Source of the DNA: Burkholderiaceae bacterium
GTDB taxonomy: Bacteria; Pseudomonadota; Gammaproteobacteria; Burkholderiales; Burkholderiaceae_E
Assembly: GCA_024235875.1 (NCBI GenBank)
Contig: JACKLP010000010.1
Span: forward strand, 1 to 64,000
Reading direction: 5' to 3'
DNA length: 64,000 bases
In this document: piece by piece, positions 40,965-50,184 of the stretch
Numbering within the stretch: position 1 is the stretch's first letter
Layout: each line of letters begins with the position of its first letter
Translations under genes and position numbers: made by a program
The notes under the pieces: model-generated
Seen by the model: the letters and a program-made list of their open reading frames with translations, nothing else
Database searches by the model: none
What the model was told of the DNA's origin: nothing

Positions 40965-43444
40965 GCGCACTTCTTGAAGTCGGTCTCTTTCGAGATCGGG
41001 CAGGTCGCATCGAGCGTGAGCTTGTTGACGAGCTGCGATTCGTCGAAGAACGGCATGAACACCAGCCCGCGCGGCGGCTTGTTGCGCCCCCGCGTCTCGA
41101 CCCGGGTCACGACCTCGCCGCGACGGGTGACGACCTTGACCGCCTGGCCGCGATGAAAGCCCTGGTCGCGGGCATCGTCGGGATGCATGAACACGGTCGC
41201 GCTGGGCACCGAGCGATGCAATTCGGGAACGCGACGCGTCATGCTGCCCGAGTGCCAGTGCTCGAGCACCCGTCCGGTGGACAACCACAGCGGGTACTCG
41301 GTATCGGGGCTCTCGGCCGCCGGCTCATACGGGCAGAAGATGATGCGCGCGCGCTTGTCCGGGCGACCGTAGAAGGCAACGTCCTCGCCGGCCTTCACAT
41401 ACGGGTCGTAGCCCTCGCGGAAGCGCCACAGGGTTTCCTGGTTCCCGACCACCGGCCAGCGCAGGCCGCGCGCCTTGTGGTACTGGTCGAACGGCGCCAG
41501 GTCGTGCGCCTTGCCGCGACCGAAGCTCGCGTATTCCTCGAACAATCCCTTTTGCAGGTAGAACCCGAAGGCCTTGGCCTCGTCGTTCTCGAATCCCTTC
41601 TGGGTCTCGGCCACGGGGAAGCGATCGACCTGGCCGTTGCGGAACAGCACGTCGTAGAGGGTCTTGCCACGGTACTCGGGCTTCTTGGCGATCAGTTCCT
41701 CGGGCCAGACATCCTCGACCTTGAAGCGCTTGGCGAACTCCACCGTCTGCCACAGGTCCGAGCGCGCCTGCCCGGGCGGACTCACCTGCTGGCGCCAGAA
41801 CTGGGTGCGCCGCTCGGCATTGCCGTAGGCACCTTCCTTCTCCATCCACATCGCGGTGGGCAGGATCAGGTCGGCCGCGAGCGCGGTGACGGTCGGATAC
41901 GGATCGGAGACGACGATGAAGGTCGCGGGGTTCCGATACCCCGGGTAGCCCTCTTCGTTCATGTTGGGCGCCGTCTGCATGTTGTTGTTGCATTGGACCC
42001 AGTAGGCCTTGATCTTGCCGTCCTTGAGCATGCGGTTCTGCAGAACGGCGTGGTAGCCCACCTTGCCCGGGATCGTGCCCTCGGGCAGCTTCCAGATCTT
42101 CTCGGCGACGGCCCGGTGCTTGGGATTGGCCACCACCATGTCGGCCGGCAGGCGATGGGCGAAGGTGCCGACCTCGCGCGCCGTGCCGCAGGCCGAGGGC
42201 TGGCCGGTGAGCGAGAACGGACCGTTGCCCGGCTCGGAGATCTTTCCGACCAACAGGTGGATGTTGTAGATCAGGTTGTTGGCCCAGGTCCCGCGCGAGT
42301 GCTGGTTGAAGCCCATCGTCCAGTAGGACGTGACCTTCTTGGTCGGATCGGCGTAGAGCCTGGCCAGCCGCTCGAGCTTGGCCGGCTCGACGCCCGAGAG
42401 CTTGGAGACGTACTCGAGCGTGTAGGGCGCGACCAGCTTGGCATAGGCGGCAAAATCGATCGACGTGATCTTGCCGCCGGTCTTGACGTTCCTGGCCTTC
42501 TTCTCGAGGGGGTGCGTCGGTCGCAGGCCGTAGCCGATGTCCTCCTCGGTGCGGTTGAAGCTGGTGTGCTTGTCGACGAAGGCCTTGTTCACCTTGCCGT
42601 TGGTGATGATGTAGTTGGCGATGTAGTTCAGGATCGCGAGGTCCGTCTGCGGCTTGAACACCATGCCGTTGTCGGCGAGCTCGAAAGAACGATGCTCGAA
42701 GGTCGACAGCACGTGGACCTCGCAGCCCTCGTGCGTGAGCCGACGATCCGAGAGCCTGGACCACAGGATCGGGTGCATCTCGGCCATGTTCGAGCCCCAC
42801 AGCACGAACGCATCGGCCTTCTCGAGATCGTCGTAGCAACCCATGGGTTCATCGATACCGAAGGTCCGGATGAAGCCGGCGACGGCCGAAGCCATGCAGT
42901 GGCGCGCGTTCGGGTCGATGTTGTTGCTGCGGAAGCCCGCCTTGTAGAGCTTGGAGGCCGCGTAGCCTTCCCAGACCGTCCACTGGCCCGAACCGAACAT
43001 GCCGATCGCCGTCGGGCCGTCCTCCTTGAGGACCTTCTTGAACTTCTCGGCCATCACGTCGAAGGCCTCGTCCCAGCTCACCGGCGTGAACTCGCCGTTC
43101 TTGTCGTACTTGCCGTCCTTCTTGCGAAGCAGGGGTTGGGTGAGCCGGTCCGAGCCATACATGATCTTGGACAGGAAATAGCCCTTGATGCAGTTCAGGC
43201 CGCGGTTCACCGGCGCGTCCGGATCGCCTTGCGAGGCCACGATGCGACCGTTCTTGGTCCCGATCAACACGCCGCAGCCGGTCCCGCAGAAGCGGCAGAC
43301 CCCCTTGTCCCAGCGGATATCCGCGCTGCCACCGCCTTGCGCGACGGCGTCGGCGACCGGCATGCCGGCGGCGGCCGCCGTCGCGGCCAGCGCACTGGCC
43401 TTGATCGCATTGCGGCGGCTGGTATCGGTGATTCGTTCAGACAT
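40943..43444 (-). CDS. napA: Periplasmic nitrate reductase catalytic subunit NapA
   Basis: An 833-aa molybdenum enzyme that reduces nitrate to nitrite in the periplasm. It has a twin-arginine signal (SRRNAIKAS, residues 9-17). The [4Fe-4S] cluster ligands are Cys50, Cys53, Cys57 and Cys85, followed by Lys87 in CIKG. Cys183 (NARHCMASAV) is the molybdenum ligand. The bis-MGD binding regions are present throughout, and the length is the usual one for the family. ATG 43444 has AGGAG upstream. It lies 20 bases after napD, its signal-peptide chaperone. Confidence 0.98.
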   Translation of the reverse strand: MSERITDTSRRNAIKASALAATAAAAGMPVADAVAQGGGSADIRWDKGVCRFCGTGCGVLIGTKNGRIVASQGDPDAPVNRGLNCIKGYFLSKIMYGSDRLTQPLLRKKDGKYDKNGEFTPVSWDEAFDVMAEKFKKVLKEDGPTAIGMFGSGQWTVWEGYAASKLYKAGFRSNNIDPNARHCMASAVAGFIRTFGIDEPMGCYDDLEKADAFVLWGSNMAEMHPILWSRLSDRRLTHEGCEVHVLSTFEHRSFELADNGMVFKPQTDLAILNYIANYIITNGKVNKAFVDKHTSFNRTEEDIGYGLRPTHPLEKKARNVKTGGKITSIDFAAYAKLVAPYTLEYVSKLSGVEPAKLERLARLYADPTKKVTSYWTMGFNQHSRGTWANNLIYNIHLLVGKISEPGNGPFSLTGQPSACGTAREVGTFAHRLPADMVVANPKHRAVAEKIWKLPEGTIPGKVGYHAVLQNRMLKDGKIKAYWVQCNNNMQTAPNMNEEGYPGYRNPATFIVVSDPYPTVTALAADLILPTAMWMEKEGAYGNAERRTQFWRQQVSPPGQARSDLWQTVEFAKRFKVEDVWPEELIAKKPEYRGKTLYDVLFRNGQVDRFPVAETQKGFENDEAKAFGFYLQKGLFEEYASFGRGKAHDLAPFDQYHKARGLRWPVVGNQETLWRFREGYDPYVKAGEDVAFYGRPDKRARIIFCPYEPAAESPDTEYPLWLSTGRVLEHWHSGSMTRRVPELHRSVPSATVFMHPDDARDQGFHRGQAVKVVTRRGEVVTRVETRGRNKPPRGLVFMPFFDESQLVNKLTLDATCPISKETDFKKCACRIEKV

Positions 43445-43464
43445 CTGACACTCTCCTGGTCCGT

Positions 43465-43773
43465 TCAGGGCGCGATGTCGGCGACCGGCGCTTCCCGGTC
43501 ATCGACATCGAGGGGTTCGAAATGGTGATAGACGAGCGATGCGGCGATGACGCCCGGCAGTCGGTTGATGGCGGCGATCGTGTCGAAGGCCCGGGATTCG
43601 CCGACATCCTCGACCACGACCAGCAGCCGGCCCGGTGCAGGTCCGGCGTGGACCTCGGCGCCGGGCAAGGCACCGATCGCACGCGCCAGGTCGGGATCGC
43701 GTTCGGGCATCGCGTGCACCAGCACGCCGCAGGTATTCGCGAGCGTCGCCGCCGCGGGGCCGGTCGCGCTCAT
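43465..43773 (-). CDS. napD: NapA signal-peptide chaperone NapD
   Basis: A 102-aa ferredoxin-fold chaperone that binds the NapA twin-arginine signal until the cofactor is loaded. The CGVLVHAMPERD start and the LLVVVEDVGESRAFDTIAAI core match the family. Start ATG overlaps the napF stop (ATGA at 43770-43773). Confidence 0.92.
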   Translation of the reverse strand: MSATGPAAATLANTCGVLVHAMPERDPDLARAIGALPGAEVHAGPAPGRLLVVVEDVGESRAFDTIAAINRLPGVIAASLVYHHFEPLDVDDREAPVADIAP

Positions 43774-44105
43774 CGGGCTGCTCCGTCGGCGTCGGATGGT
43801 GTCGCCTGGGCAAGCGCCAACGCGCCGACCGGACACAGGTCGATGCACTGCCCGCAGGCATTGCAGCGCGATGCGTCGATCGAAAGCTCGCTGCGGCCGC
43901 CCGGTCGGGGACGAAACCGGATCGCGAGCGGATCGCAGGCGGTCTCGCAGCTGCGACAGGTGACGCCCCGATGCTCGAGACAGGACGGCAGGACCACGGC
44001 GACGCGGCCCGCGGTTTCGGTCTCGACACCCGGACCGGGTGCGACCAAGGCTTGCCGACCCCCGAACAGCAGCCGCCTTCGGGACATCGTTACCGTTGCA
44101 GACAC
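43770..44105 (-). CDS. napF: Short ferredoxin-type protein NapF
   Basis: A 111-aa iron-sulfur protein, shorter than E. coli NapF (about 164 aa). Two cysteine sets are visible: C-x8-CRSCETAC near residues 42-58, and CNACGQCIDLCP near 81-92. The other clusters of longer NapF proteins are missing. NapF is thought to assist NapA cofactor insertion in the cytoplasm. I chose GTG 44105 because GGAGG lies six bases upstream; ATG 44087 (MSRRRLLFGG) has no such site. It is the first gene of napFDAGHBC. Confidence 0.88.
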   Translation of the reverse strand: MSATVTMSRRRLLFGGRQALVAPGPGVETETAGRVAVVLPSCLEHRGVTCRSCETACDPLAIRFRPRPGGRSELSIDASRCNACGQCIDLCPVGALALAQATPSDADGAAR

Positions 44106-44229
44106 GAACTACCTCCGAAACCCGGTGGACGATCGGCCGACGCCTTGCGAGCCATCACGACTCGACGCAATCGGCGACGATCTCTTTTCTTTCTCGGTGC
44201 GATGATTCGGGGCAAACGGACCAAAATCC

Positions 44230-44243
44230 TTGATACGCATCAA
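44230..44243. promoter_or_regulatory. Perfect FNR/Dnr-type box upstream of napF
   Basis: TTGAT-N4-ATCAA (spacer ACGC), a perfect match to the Crp/Fnr-family oxygen or NO sensor site. Its centre is about 131 bases upstream of the napF start and about 129 bases upstream of the class II aldolase start on the other strand. Control of nap by low oxygen or NO is the natural reading. Confidence 0.75.
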
Positions 44244-44288
44244 AATCGAGATTTCATCGATCGAACGGCGCGCCCGAACGATGGACGC

Positions 44289-44302
44289 TTGACGTAGATC
44301 AA
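44289..44302. promoter_or_regulatory. Second FNR/Dnr-type box, nearer the class II aldolase gene
   Basis: TTGAC-N4-ATCAA (spacer GTAG), one base from the consensus palindrome. Its centre lies about 69 bases upstream of the aldolase ATG, a distance that would allow activation of the rightward operon, and about 190 bases from napF. Two boxes in one 259-base divergent region make chance less likely. Confidence 0.65.
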
Positions 44303-44364
44303 ACGCGCGGCGTGTCCGAATGCACGAATGTCGGTGCGGTCGCTTTGCGAAGGAGAATGCTCGG

Positions 44365-45129
44365 ATGAGCGAGGAATCGAACATCGACCAGGCCCGCATC
44401 GACCTGGCCTGCGCGCTGCGTCAGGCGTCGAGGCTCGGGCTCGGCGAGGGCGTCTGCAACCACTTCAGCCTGGCGGTGCCGGGGCGCGACGATCGCTTCC
44501 TGATCAATCCCCAGGGCTTGCACTGGTCCGAGATCCGCGCGGCCGACATCGTCGTGATCGATCCCGATGGCAACCGGATCGAAGGCACGCACACGGTCGA
44601 GCCGACCGCCTTTTTCATTCACGCGCGGATCCATCGCGCGAATGCGCGCGCGCGTTGCGTACTGCACACGCACATGCCCCATGCCACCGCGCTGTGCCTG
44701 CTCGAGGACCCGCGCTTGCGCATGGTCAGCCAGAACGCGCTGAAGTTCCATGGCCGCATTGCCTACGACCCCCAGTACAACGGGCTGGTCCTCGACGACG
44801 CCGAGGGCGATCGGATCGTCGCCGCGCTGGGCGACGCCGAAGTGCTGTTCCTGGCGAACCATGGCGTCATCGTCACCGGTCCGAGCGTGGCCTGGGCCTT
44901 CGACGACCTCTACTACCTCGAGCGCGCCGCGATGGTGCAGGTGCTCGCCGAGCACACCGGCCGGCCGATGCGCGAGATCCCCGAAGAAGTCGCCGAGCAG
45001 ACCGCGCGCCAGATGATCGGCGAGCGCCAGCAGTCGGACCTGCATTTCGCGGCACTGGCGCGCGAACTCGATCGCCTCGACCCGTTGTGGTCGAGCCTGG
45101 ACCGGCCGAACCCGACGCCGGGCCTGTGA
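44365..45129 (+). CDS. Class II aldolase/adducin family protein
   Basis: A 254-aa zinc-dependent aldolase/adducin-fold protein. Metal ligands are suggested by HTHMPH in the middle and ANHGVIV further on. The N-terminal GEGVCNHFSLAVPG and INPQGLHWSEI segments bind phosphate or carboxylate in relatives. Members include fuculose-phosphate aldolase and decarboxylases; substrate here is unknown. AAGGAG lies eight bases before ATG 44365. Its stop overlaps the HlyD gene start (TGATG), an unexpected operon partner. Confidence 0.88.
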   Translation: MSEESNIDQARIDLACALRQASRLGLGEGVCNHFSLAVPGRDDRFLINPQGLHWSEIRAADIVVIDPDGNRIEGTHTVEPTAFFIHARIHRANARARCVLHTHMPHATALCLLEDPRLRMVSQNALKFHGRIAYDPQYNGLVLDDAEGDRIVAALGDAEVLFLANHGVIVTGPSVAWAFDDLYYLERAAMVQVLAEHTGRPMREIPEEVAEQTARQMIGERQQSDLHFAALARELDRLDPLWSSLDRPNPTPGL

Positions 45130-46175
45130 TGGCGGGCCGAATCGCCGCCGGGCGCGCGGCCGGGACGACCGGGCGCGCCAGCGGTGCCTGGCGGCGCGCG
45201 CTGGCCGCGACATGCACGTTGGCCGCGCTGGCGCTGCTCGGCGGCTGCGAGCGCACCGACGACGGCCGCCTGCTCGGCTATGCCGAAGGCGAGGAGCTGC
45301 GACTTGCTGCGTCGGCGCCGGGCCGCCTGGTGACGGTCAACGTGCAAAGAGGCGAGCAGGTGAACGCCGGTGCGCCGCTGTTCGCGCTCGAGGCCGACAG
45401 CGAGCGACTGGCCCGCGAAGACGCCGACTCCCACGTGGCGCAGGCGCGGGCGTTGCTCGCGAACCTGGAAAAAGGCCGCCGTCCCGACGAGATCTCGGCG
45501 ATCGGCGCACAGCTCCGACAGGCGCGCGCGGCGCTCGAGCTCTCCGAGAGCGAGTTCCGGCGCCAGGCGCAACTCGTCGCCGAATTGTTCGTCTCGCCGG
45601 CGGCGCTGGATCAGGCCCGCGCGAATCGCGACCGCGACCGGGCGCGGATCTCCGAGCTCGAGTCACAGCTTCGGGTCGCTCGCCAGGGTGCGCGCCCGGA
45701 CGAGATCGTCGCGGCCAGGCGTGCGGTCGACTCGGCGCTCGCGCAGCGTGCGCAGGCCGACTGGCGGCTGGCGCAGAAGGCGCTCGTCGCGCCGGTCGCG
45801 GGCGACATCATCGACGTGAACTACCGGCTGGGCGAATGGGTGCCCGCGGGCTCGCCGGTCGTCATGCTGCTGCCGCCGGGCAACCGCCGGATGCGTTTCT
45901 TCGTGCCCGAGGACCGGCTGGGCGAGATCCGGCTCGGACAGGCGATCCGTGCCCACTGCGATGGTTGCGGCGCACCGATCGGCGGGCGCATCGACTACAT
46001 CGCGCGCTCGGCCGAATTCACGGCGCCCATCATCTACAGCCGAGAGGTCCGCAGCACCCTGGTGTTCAGGGTCGAGGCGCGGCCCACGCCGGCCGATGCG
46101 CTGCGCCTGCACCCCGGCCAGCCGCTGCAGGTCGAGCTGGAGCCGGCCGCTGGTACCGCCGGGACCACGCGCTGA
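45129..46175 (+). CDS. HlyD/YbhG-family membrane fusion lipoprotein
   Basis: A 348-aa periplasmic adaptor of an ABC exporter. An N-terminal signal with lipobox ALLGGC (Cys40) is followed by a biotinyl-lipoyl half (GRLVTVNVQRGEQVNAG), a long coiled coil (about residues 95-215 with RQAQLV and ARISELESQL), the second lipoyl half (ALVAPVAGDI) and a beta-barrel domain. It would link the inner-membrane ABC transporter encoded next to an outer-membrane channel. Start overlaps the aldolase stop; its own stop overlaps the ATPase start. Confidence 0.92.
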   Translation: MAGRIAAGRAAGTTGRASGAWRRALAATCTLAALALLGGCERTDDGRLLGYAEGEELRLAASAPGRLVTVNVQRGEQVNAGAPLFALEADSERLAREDADSHVAQARALLANLEKGRRPDEISAIGAQLRQARAALELSESEFRRQAQLVAELFVSPAALDQARANRDRDRARISELESQLRVARQGARPDEIVAARRAVDSALAQRAQADWRLAQKALVAPVAGDIIDVNYRLGEWVPAGSPVVMLLPPGNRRMRFFVPEDRLGEIRLGQAIRAHCDGCGAPIGGRIDYIARSAEFTAPIIYSREVRSTLVFRVEARPTPADALRLHPGQPLQVELEPAAGTAGTTR

Positions 46176-47167
46176 TGGCTACGAGCCTTGCGGGTCCTGC
46201 CCTCGCGCGCGAAGCCGCCGCGCCGAGCGGCGCGGCGATCGCGATCGAGGTCCGCGGCCTGACCAAGCGCTTCGGCACGCGCACCGTGGTCCGCGACTTC
46301 GACCTGCGCGTGCCAGCGGGCAAGATCTTCGGGTTTCTGGGACCGAATGGCAGCGGCAAGACCACCACGATCCGGATGCTGTGCGGCCTGTTGCGTGCCG
46401 ACGCCGGTGAAGGCCATTGCCTGGGACTCGACATCCGACGCGAGGCGGCCGCGATCAAGCGCCAGGTCGGCTACATGACGCAGCGCTTCGGGCTCTATGA
46501 AGACCTGAGCATCGCCGAGAACCTCGATTTCGTCGCCCGTATCTACGGGGTCCGGGACCGCCGCGCGCGGGTCGAGCAGACGGTCCGGGAACTCGGGCTG
46601 CACGACCGGCGCGACCAACTCGCCGGCACGCTCTCGGGCGGCTGGAAGCAACGCCTGGCGCTGGCCGCCTGCCTGATCCATGAACCAAGGCTGCTGCTGC
46701 TCGACGAGCCGACCGCCGGCGTCGACCCCAAGGCCCGGCGCGATTTCTGGGATCACATCCACGAACTGGCGGCACGGGGCATCACCGTGCTGGTCTCGAC
46801 CCACTACATGGACGAGGCCGAGCGCTGCCATTCGCTCGCATACATCGCGAGCGGGCAGTTGATCGCCCAGGGCACCAGCGCCGAGGTGATCCGCGACGCC
46901 CGCCTGATCACCTGGTCGATCGACGGACCAGGCCTGCCCGGAATCGCCGAGCGGCTTCACCATCACGAAGCGATCCTGAGCGTGGCCGCCTTCGGCAATA
47001 CGTTGCATGCCAGCGCGCGCTCCCCGGACGCGATCGAGCAGGCACTCGACGGCCTGCCCGCCGACACGGTTCGGGTTCGGCGCGTCGAACCCAGCCTCGA
47101 GGACGTGTTCATCGTTCTCATGGAGGAGGCCGCGGCGGCACCGGCTGCCGCGCGCCACGGCGACTGA
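46175..47167 (+). CDS. ABC exporter ATP-binding protein
   Basis: A 330-aa ABC ATPase of the ABC-2 exporter type. Walker A GPNGSGKTTT, Q-loop YMTQRFGLYE, signature LSGGWKQRL, Walker B LLLLDEPTAGVD and the switch His in STHYMDEAE are all present. The C-terminal extension (after about residue 240) resembles that of YhbF/CcmA-like exporters. The start overlaps the HlyD stop (TGATG). With the permease it would export a drug, lipid or other hydrophobic compound. Confidence 0.93.
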   Translation: MATSLAGPALAREAAAPSGAAIAIEVRGLTKRFGTRTVVRDFDLRVPAGKIFGFLGPNGSGKTTTIRMLCGLLRADAGEGHCLGLDIRREAAAIKRQVGYMTQRFGLYEDLSIAENLDFVARIYGVRDRRARVEQTVRELGLHDRRDQLAGTLSGGWKQRLALAACLIHEPRLLLLDEPTAGVDPKARRDFWDHIHELAARGITVLVSTHYMDEAERCHSLAYIASGQLIAQGTSAEVIRDARLITWSIDGPGLPGIAERLHHHEAILSVAAFGNTLHASARSPDAIEQALDGLPADTVRVRRVEPSLEDVFIVLMEEAAAAPAAARHGD

Positions 47168-47168
47168 C

Positions 47169-48293
47169 ATGTCCTGGCAGCGCTTCGTCGCGATTCTGGT
47201 CAAGGAGTTCCGGCAGATGCGGCGCGACCGCCTCACCTTCGCGATCATGGTGATGGTGCCCGTCATGCAACTGGTGCTGTTCGGCTATGCGATCAACACC
47301 GACCCCAAGAACCTGCCGCTGGCGGTCGTCGACCAGGATCACAGCGTGCTCTCGCGCAGCCTGGTGGCCGGGCTGCGCAACACCGGCTACTTCGAAGTGA
47401 TCGCGACGCCCGCCAACGAACTCGACGCAGACCGCCTGCTCGACAATGGCGATGCGCAGTTCGCGCTCATCGTTCCCGCCGGCTTTGCGCGCGCGCTGGT
47501 GCGCGGTGAGCGCCCCGCCATTCGCTTCGCGGCCGATGCCACCGATCCGTCGGCCACCGGCAACGCGCTGGCCACGCTGGCCGCGGTCGGCGAGCAGGCG
47601 ATCGGCCGCGAGCTGACCGGTACGCTGTCGAGCCTGCGCGCGACAGCGTCGCCCTTCGAGATCCGTGTCCAGAGACGATACAACCCCGAAGGCCTGTCGC
47701 GCTTCAATGTCGTGCCGGGCCTGGTCGGCGTGATCCTGACCATGACGATGGTGATGATGACCGGGCTCGCGATGACCCGCGAGCGTGAACGCGGCACGAT
47801 GGAAAACCTGCTCGCCACGCCGGCGCGGCCGATCGAGGTGATGCTCGGCAAGATCGTGCCCTACATCCTGATCGGCTATGTGCAGGTGGCAGTGATTCTG
47901 GGGGCCGCACGGCTGCTGTTCGGGATTCCGATGCAGGGCGATCCGCTGGCGCTGATGCTCGCGCTGGTCCTGTTCATCGCCGCCAATCTCGCGGTCGGCT
48001 TCACCTTCTCGACGATCGCGCGCAACCAGCTCCAGGCGATGCAGCTCACGTTCTTCTTCTTCCTGCCGTCGATGCTGCTGACCGGCTTCATGTTCCCGTT
48101 TCGCGGCATGCCGGTGTGGGCGCAGACGATCGGCGAGGCGCTGCCGCTGACGCATTTCCTTCGGATCGTGCGCGGCATCCTGCTCAAGGGACACGGCCTC
48201 ACGCAGATCGCCCCGCATCTGTGGCCGATCCTGCTGTTCATGCTGGCCGCCGGCGCAATCGCGCTGGCGCGCTACCGGCGGACGCTCGACTGA
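47169..48293 (+). CDS. ABC-2 type permease
   Basis: A 374-aa inner-membrane permease of the YhhJ/YbhR type. The first helix is near residues 24-42; a large periplasmic loop (about 45-175) follows, then five helices in the C-terminal half, including FFFFLPSMLLTGFMFPF. It starts directly after the ATPase gene. Only one permease is present, so a homodimer is likely. Its 3' end overlaps the convergent iron-type ABC ATPase gene by 22 bases. Confidence 0.92.
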   Translation: MSWQRFVAILVKEFRQMRRDRLTFAIMVMVPVMQLVLFGYAINTDPKNLPLAVVDQDHSVLSRSLVAGLRNTGYFEVIATPANELDADRLLDNGDAQFALIVPAGFARALVRGERPAIRFAADATDPSATGNALATLAAVGEQAIGRELTGTLSSLRATASPFEIRVQRRYNPEGLSRFNVVPGLVGVILTMTMVMMTGLAMTRERERGTMENLLATPARPIEVMLGKIVPYILIGYVQVAVILGAARLLFGIPMQGDPLALMLALVLFIAANLAVGFTFSTIARNQLQAMQLTFFFFLPSMLLTGFMFPFRGMPVWAQTIGEALPLTHFLRIVRGILLKGHGLTQIAPHLWPILLFMLAAGAIALARYRRTLD

Positions 48294-49171
48294 GCCTGCG
48301 TTGGCGCATCGAGCGGAGTCGCGTCCGACTCCCGGACACCGGGCTCGGGCACGCACACCGTCGAACGCGGGCCATCATCGCTGAGCAGCCGGACCCGTAT
48401 TCCATACAGTGCGAACAAGGCATCGGCGCTCAGCACCGGGTCGACGGGTCCCTGCGCGAGCAATTCGCCGCCGCGCATCATCGCGACCCGGTCGGCGCAG
48501 AGAAACCCGTGCGAGGGATCGTGGCTCGAAAACAGGACGCCGATGCCATCGTCGGCCAATCGCCGGATCTCGCCGAGCACCCGCGCCTGGTTGCCGAAAT
48601 CCAGGCTCGCGGTCGGCTCGTCCATCACCAGCAAGGGCGCCTGTTGCGCCAACGCCCGCGCGATCAGCGCGAGCTGGCGCTCGCCGCCCGAGATACGGGT
48701 ATAGGCCATGTCGGCCAGATGCGCGATGCCCAGGCGGTCGATCGCCTCGTCGGCGATCGCCTCGTCGTCCCGGGACGGCGAGCTGAACAGCGACAGGTGG
48801 GCGGTTCGCCCCATTCGCACCAGCTCGCGCACCGTGAACGGAAAGTAGCCGGCCACCGACTGCGGGACGAAGGCGAGATGGCGCGCGATGTCGCGTCGGG
48901 CCAGAGACTCGAGCGCACGACCGTCGAGCATCACCCGGCCACCCAGGGCGGGCAACAGTCCGAGCAGGGTACGCATCAGCGTCGTCTTGCCACCGCCGTT
49001 CGGGCCCAGCAGGCACAGCACTTCGCCCGCATGCAGCGTCAGGTCCAGGCCGGCGCCAACCGGGTGGCCCGGATAGCCGATCGCCAGCGCCTCGGCGCGC
49101 AGCAGGGCCTGCGAGCGCTCGAGACCCGATCGCGACCCGCTCGCGGTCGATGGCGAGTGGCGAGCGCTCAC
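48272..49171 (-). CDS. Iron-siderophore/cobalamin-type ABC importer ATP-binding protein
   Basis: A 299-aa FecE/BtuD-like ATPase. Walker A GPNGGGKTTL, Q-loop FVPQSV, signature ISGGERQLA and Walker B LLVMDEPTASLD are visible. An unusual Ser/Thr-rich tail of about 45 residues follows the ATPase core. I chose GTG 49171, which overlaps the permease stop as GTGA; a TTG at 49177 is also in frame. It powers uptake together with the FecCD permease. No substrate-binding protein or TonB receptor gene is nearby. Confidence 0.92.
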   Translation of the reverse strand: MSARHSPSTASGSRSGLERSQALLRAEALAIGYPGHPVGAGLDLTLHAGEVLCLLGPNGGGKTTLMRTLLGLLPALGGRVMLDGRALESLARRDIARHLAFVPQSVAGYFPFTVRELVRMGRTAHLSLFSSPSRDDEAIADEAIDRLGIAHLADMAYTRISGGERQLALIARALAQQAPLLVMDEPTASLDFGNQARVLGEIRRLADDGIGVLFSSHDPSHGFLCADRVAMMRGGELLAQGPVDPVLSADALFALYGIRVRLLSDDGPRSTVCVPEPGVRESDATPLDAPTQAQSSVRR

Positions 49172-50184
49172 TGCCAACCCCGGCGGGTCCGCGCGAGCAA
49201 GGCCACGAACAGGGGCGTGCCGATCACCGCCGTGAGCACGCCAAGCGGTAGTTCGATGCGCGTGCCGGTACGCGCCAGCGTGTCGACCGCCAGCACGAAA
49301 GCGGCGCCCAGGAACAGGGCCATCGGCAACAGGCGCGAATAGGCCGGACCGACCAGCATCCGGGCCGCGTGCGGCACCACCAGGCCGACCCAGCCGACGA
49401 TCCCGCAGATCGACACCGCCGCCGCCGTGACCAGGGTGGCCGCGCCGATCGCGACCGCGCGTACGACAGGGGCGGACACGCCGAGCGAACGGGCCTCGTC
49501 ATCGCCCAATGACAACACGCCGATGCGCCATCGCAGCAAGACCATGACCGAGACGCCGGCCAGCACGGCCGGCAGCACCGCGTACAAGCTGGCCGTCGTG
49601 ACCGAGGCCAGGCTTCCGAGCAGCCAATAGGTGATCGCCGGCAATTCGTCGTTGGGGTCTGCCAGGTACTTCAACAGCGACACGGCGGCGCCGAGCAGGC
49701 TGCCGATCGCGATGCCGACCAGCACGATCGCGGTCAGCGGGTCGTGGGCGCGCAGGCCGACCGACACCCCGTGCACGGCGAACACGGCCACCAGTCCGCC
49801 GGCGAAGGCCATCGCCTGCACGGCGCCGGGACCGAACGCGAGGAAGATTCCGGCGGCCGCGCCCAGCGCCGCCCCGGCGGAAACACCGAGGATGTCCGGA
49901 GAAACCAGCGGATTGCGAAACAGGGTCTGGAAGGTTGCGCCCGCGGCCGACAGCGACAGGCCGACCACCAGCGCGGCCGCGATCCGCGGCAGCCGGATCT
50001 GCCACAGCACGCTGCTCGCCGTCCGGTCCAGTGGCGAGGCCTCGCCCGTCAGCGCGGCGCGCAGCGCATCGCCGATGTCGGCCGGTGCCAGCGGATACGG
50101 CCCGGTCGCGAGCGCCACGAAGAGCGCTGCGGCCAGCGACAGCACCGTCAGGGCCCACGCGAGGACCGGGCGACGGCGATTCAT
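49168..50184 (-). CDS. FecCD-family ABC permease
   Basis: A 338-aa polytopic permease for ferric siderophores, heme or vitamin B12. About ten hydrophobic helices are visible, with family motifs LPRIAAALVVGLSLSAAGATF, RNPLVSPDILGVSAGA and GWVGLVVPHAARML. It overlaps the downstream ATPase start and the upstream TPR gene stop by 4 bases each, so all are in one transcript. The cargo cannot be told without the missing binding protein. Confidence 0.93.
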   Translation of the reverse strand: MNRRRPVLAWALTVLSLAAALFVALATGPYPLAPADIGDALRAALTGEASPLDRTASSVLWQIRLPRIAAALVVGLSLSAAGATFQTLFRNPLVSPDILGVSAGAALGAAAGIFLAFGPGAVQAMAFAGGLVAVFAVHGVSVGLRAHDPLTAIVLVGIAIGSLLGAAVSLLKYLADPNDELPAITYWLLGSLASVTTASLYAVLPAVLAGVSVMVLLRWRIGVLSLGDDEARSLGVSAPVVRAVAIGAATLVTAAAVSICGIVGWVGLVVPHAARMLVGPAYSRLLPMALFLGAAFVLAVDTLARTGTRIELPLGVLTAVIGTPLFVALLARTRRGWQ

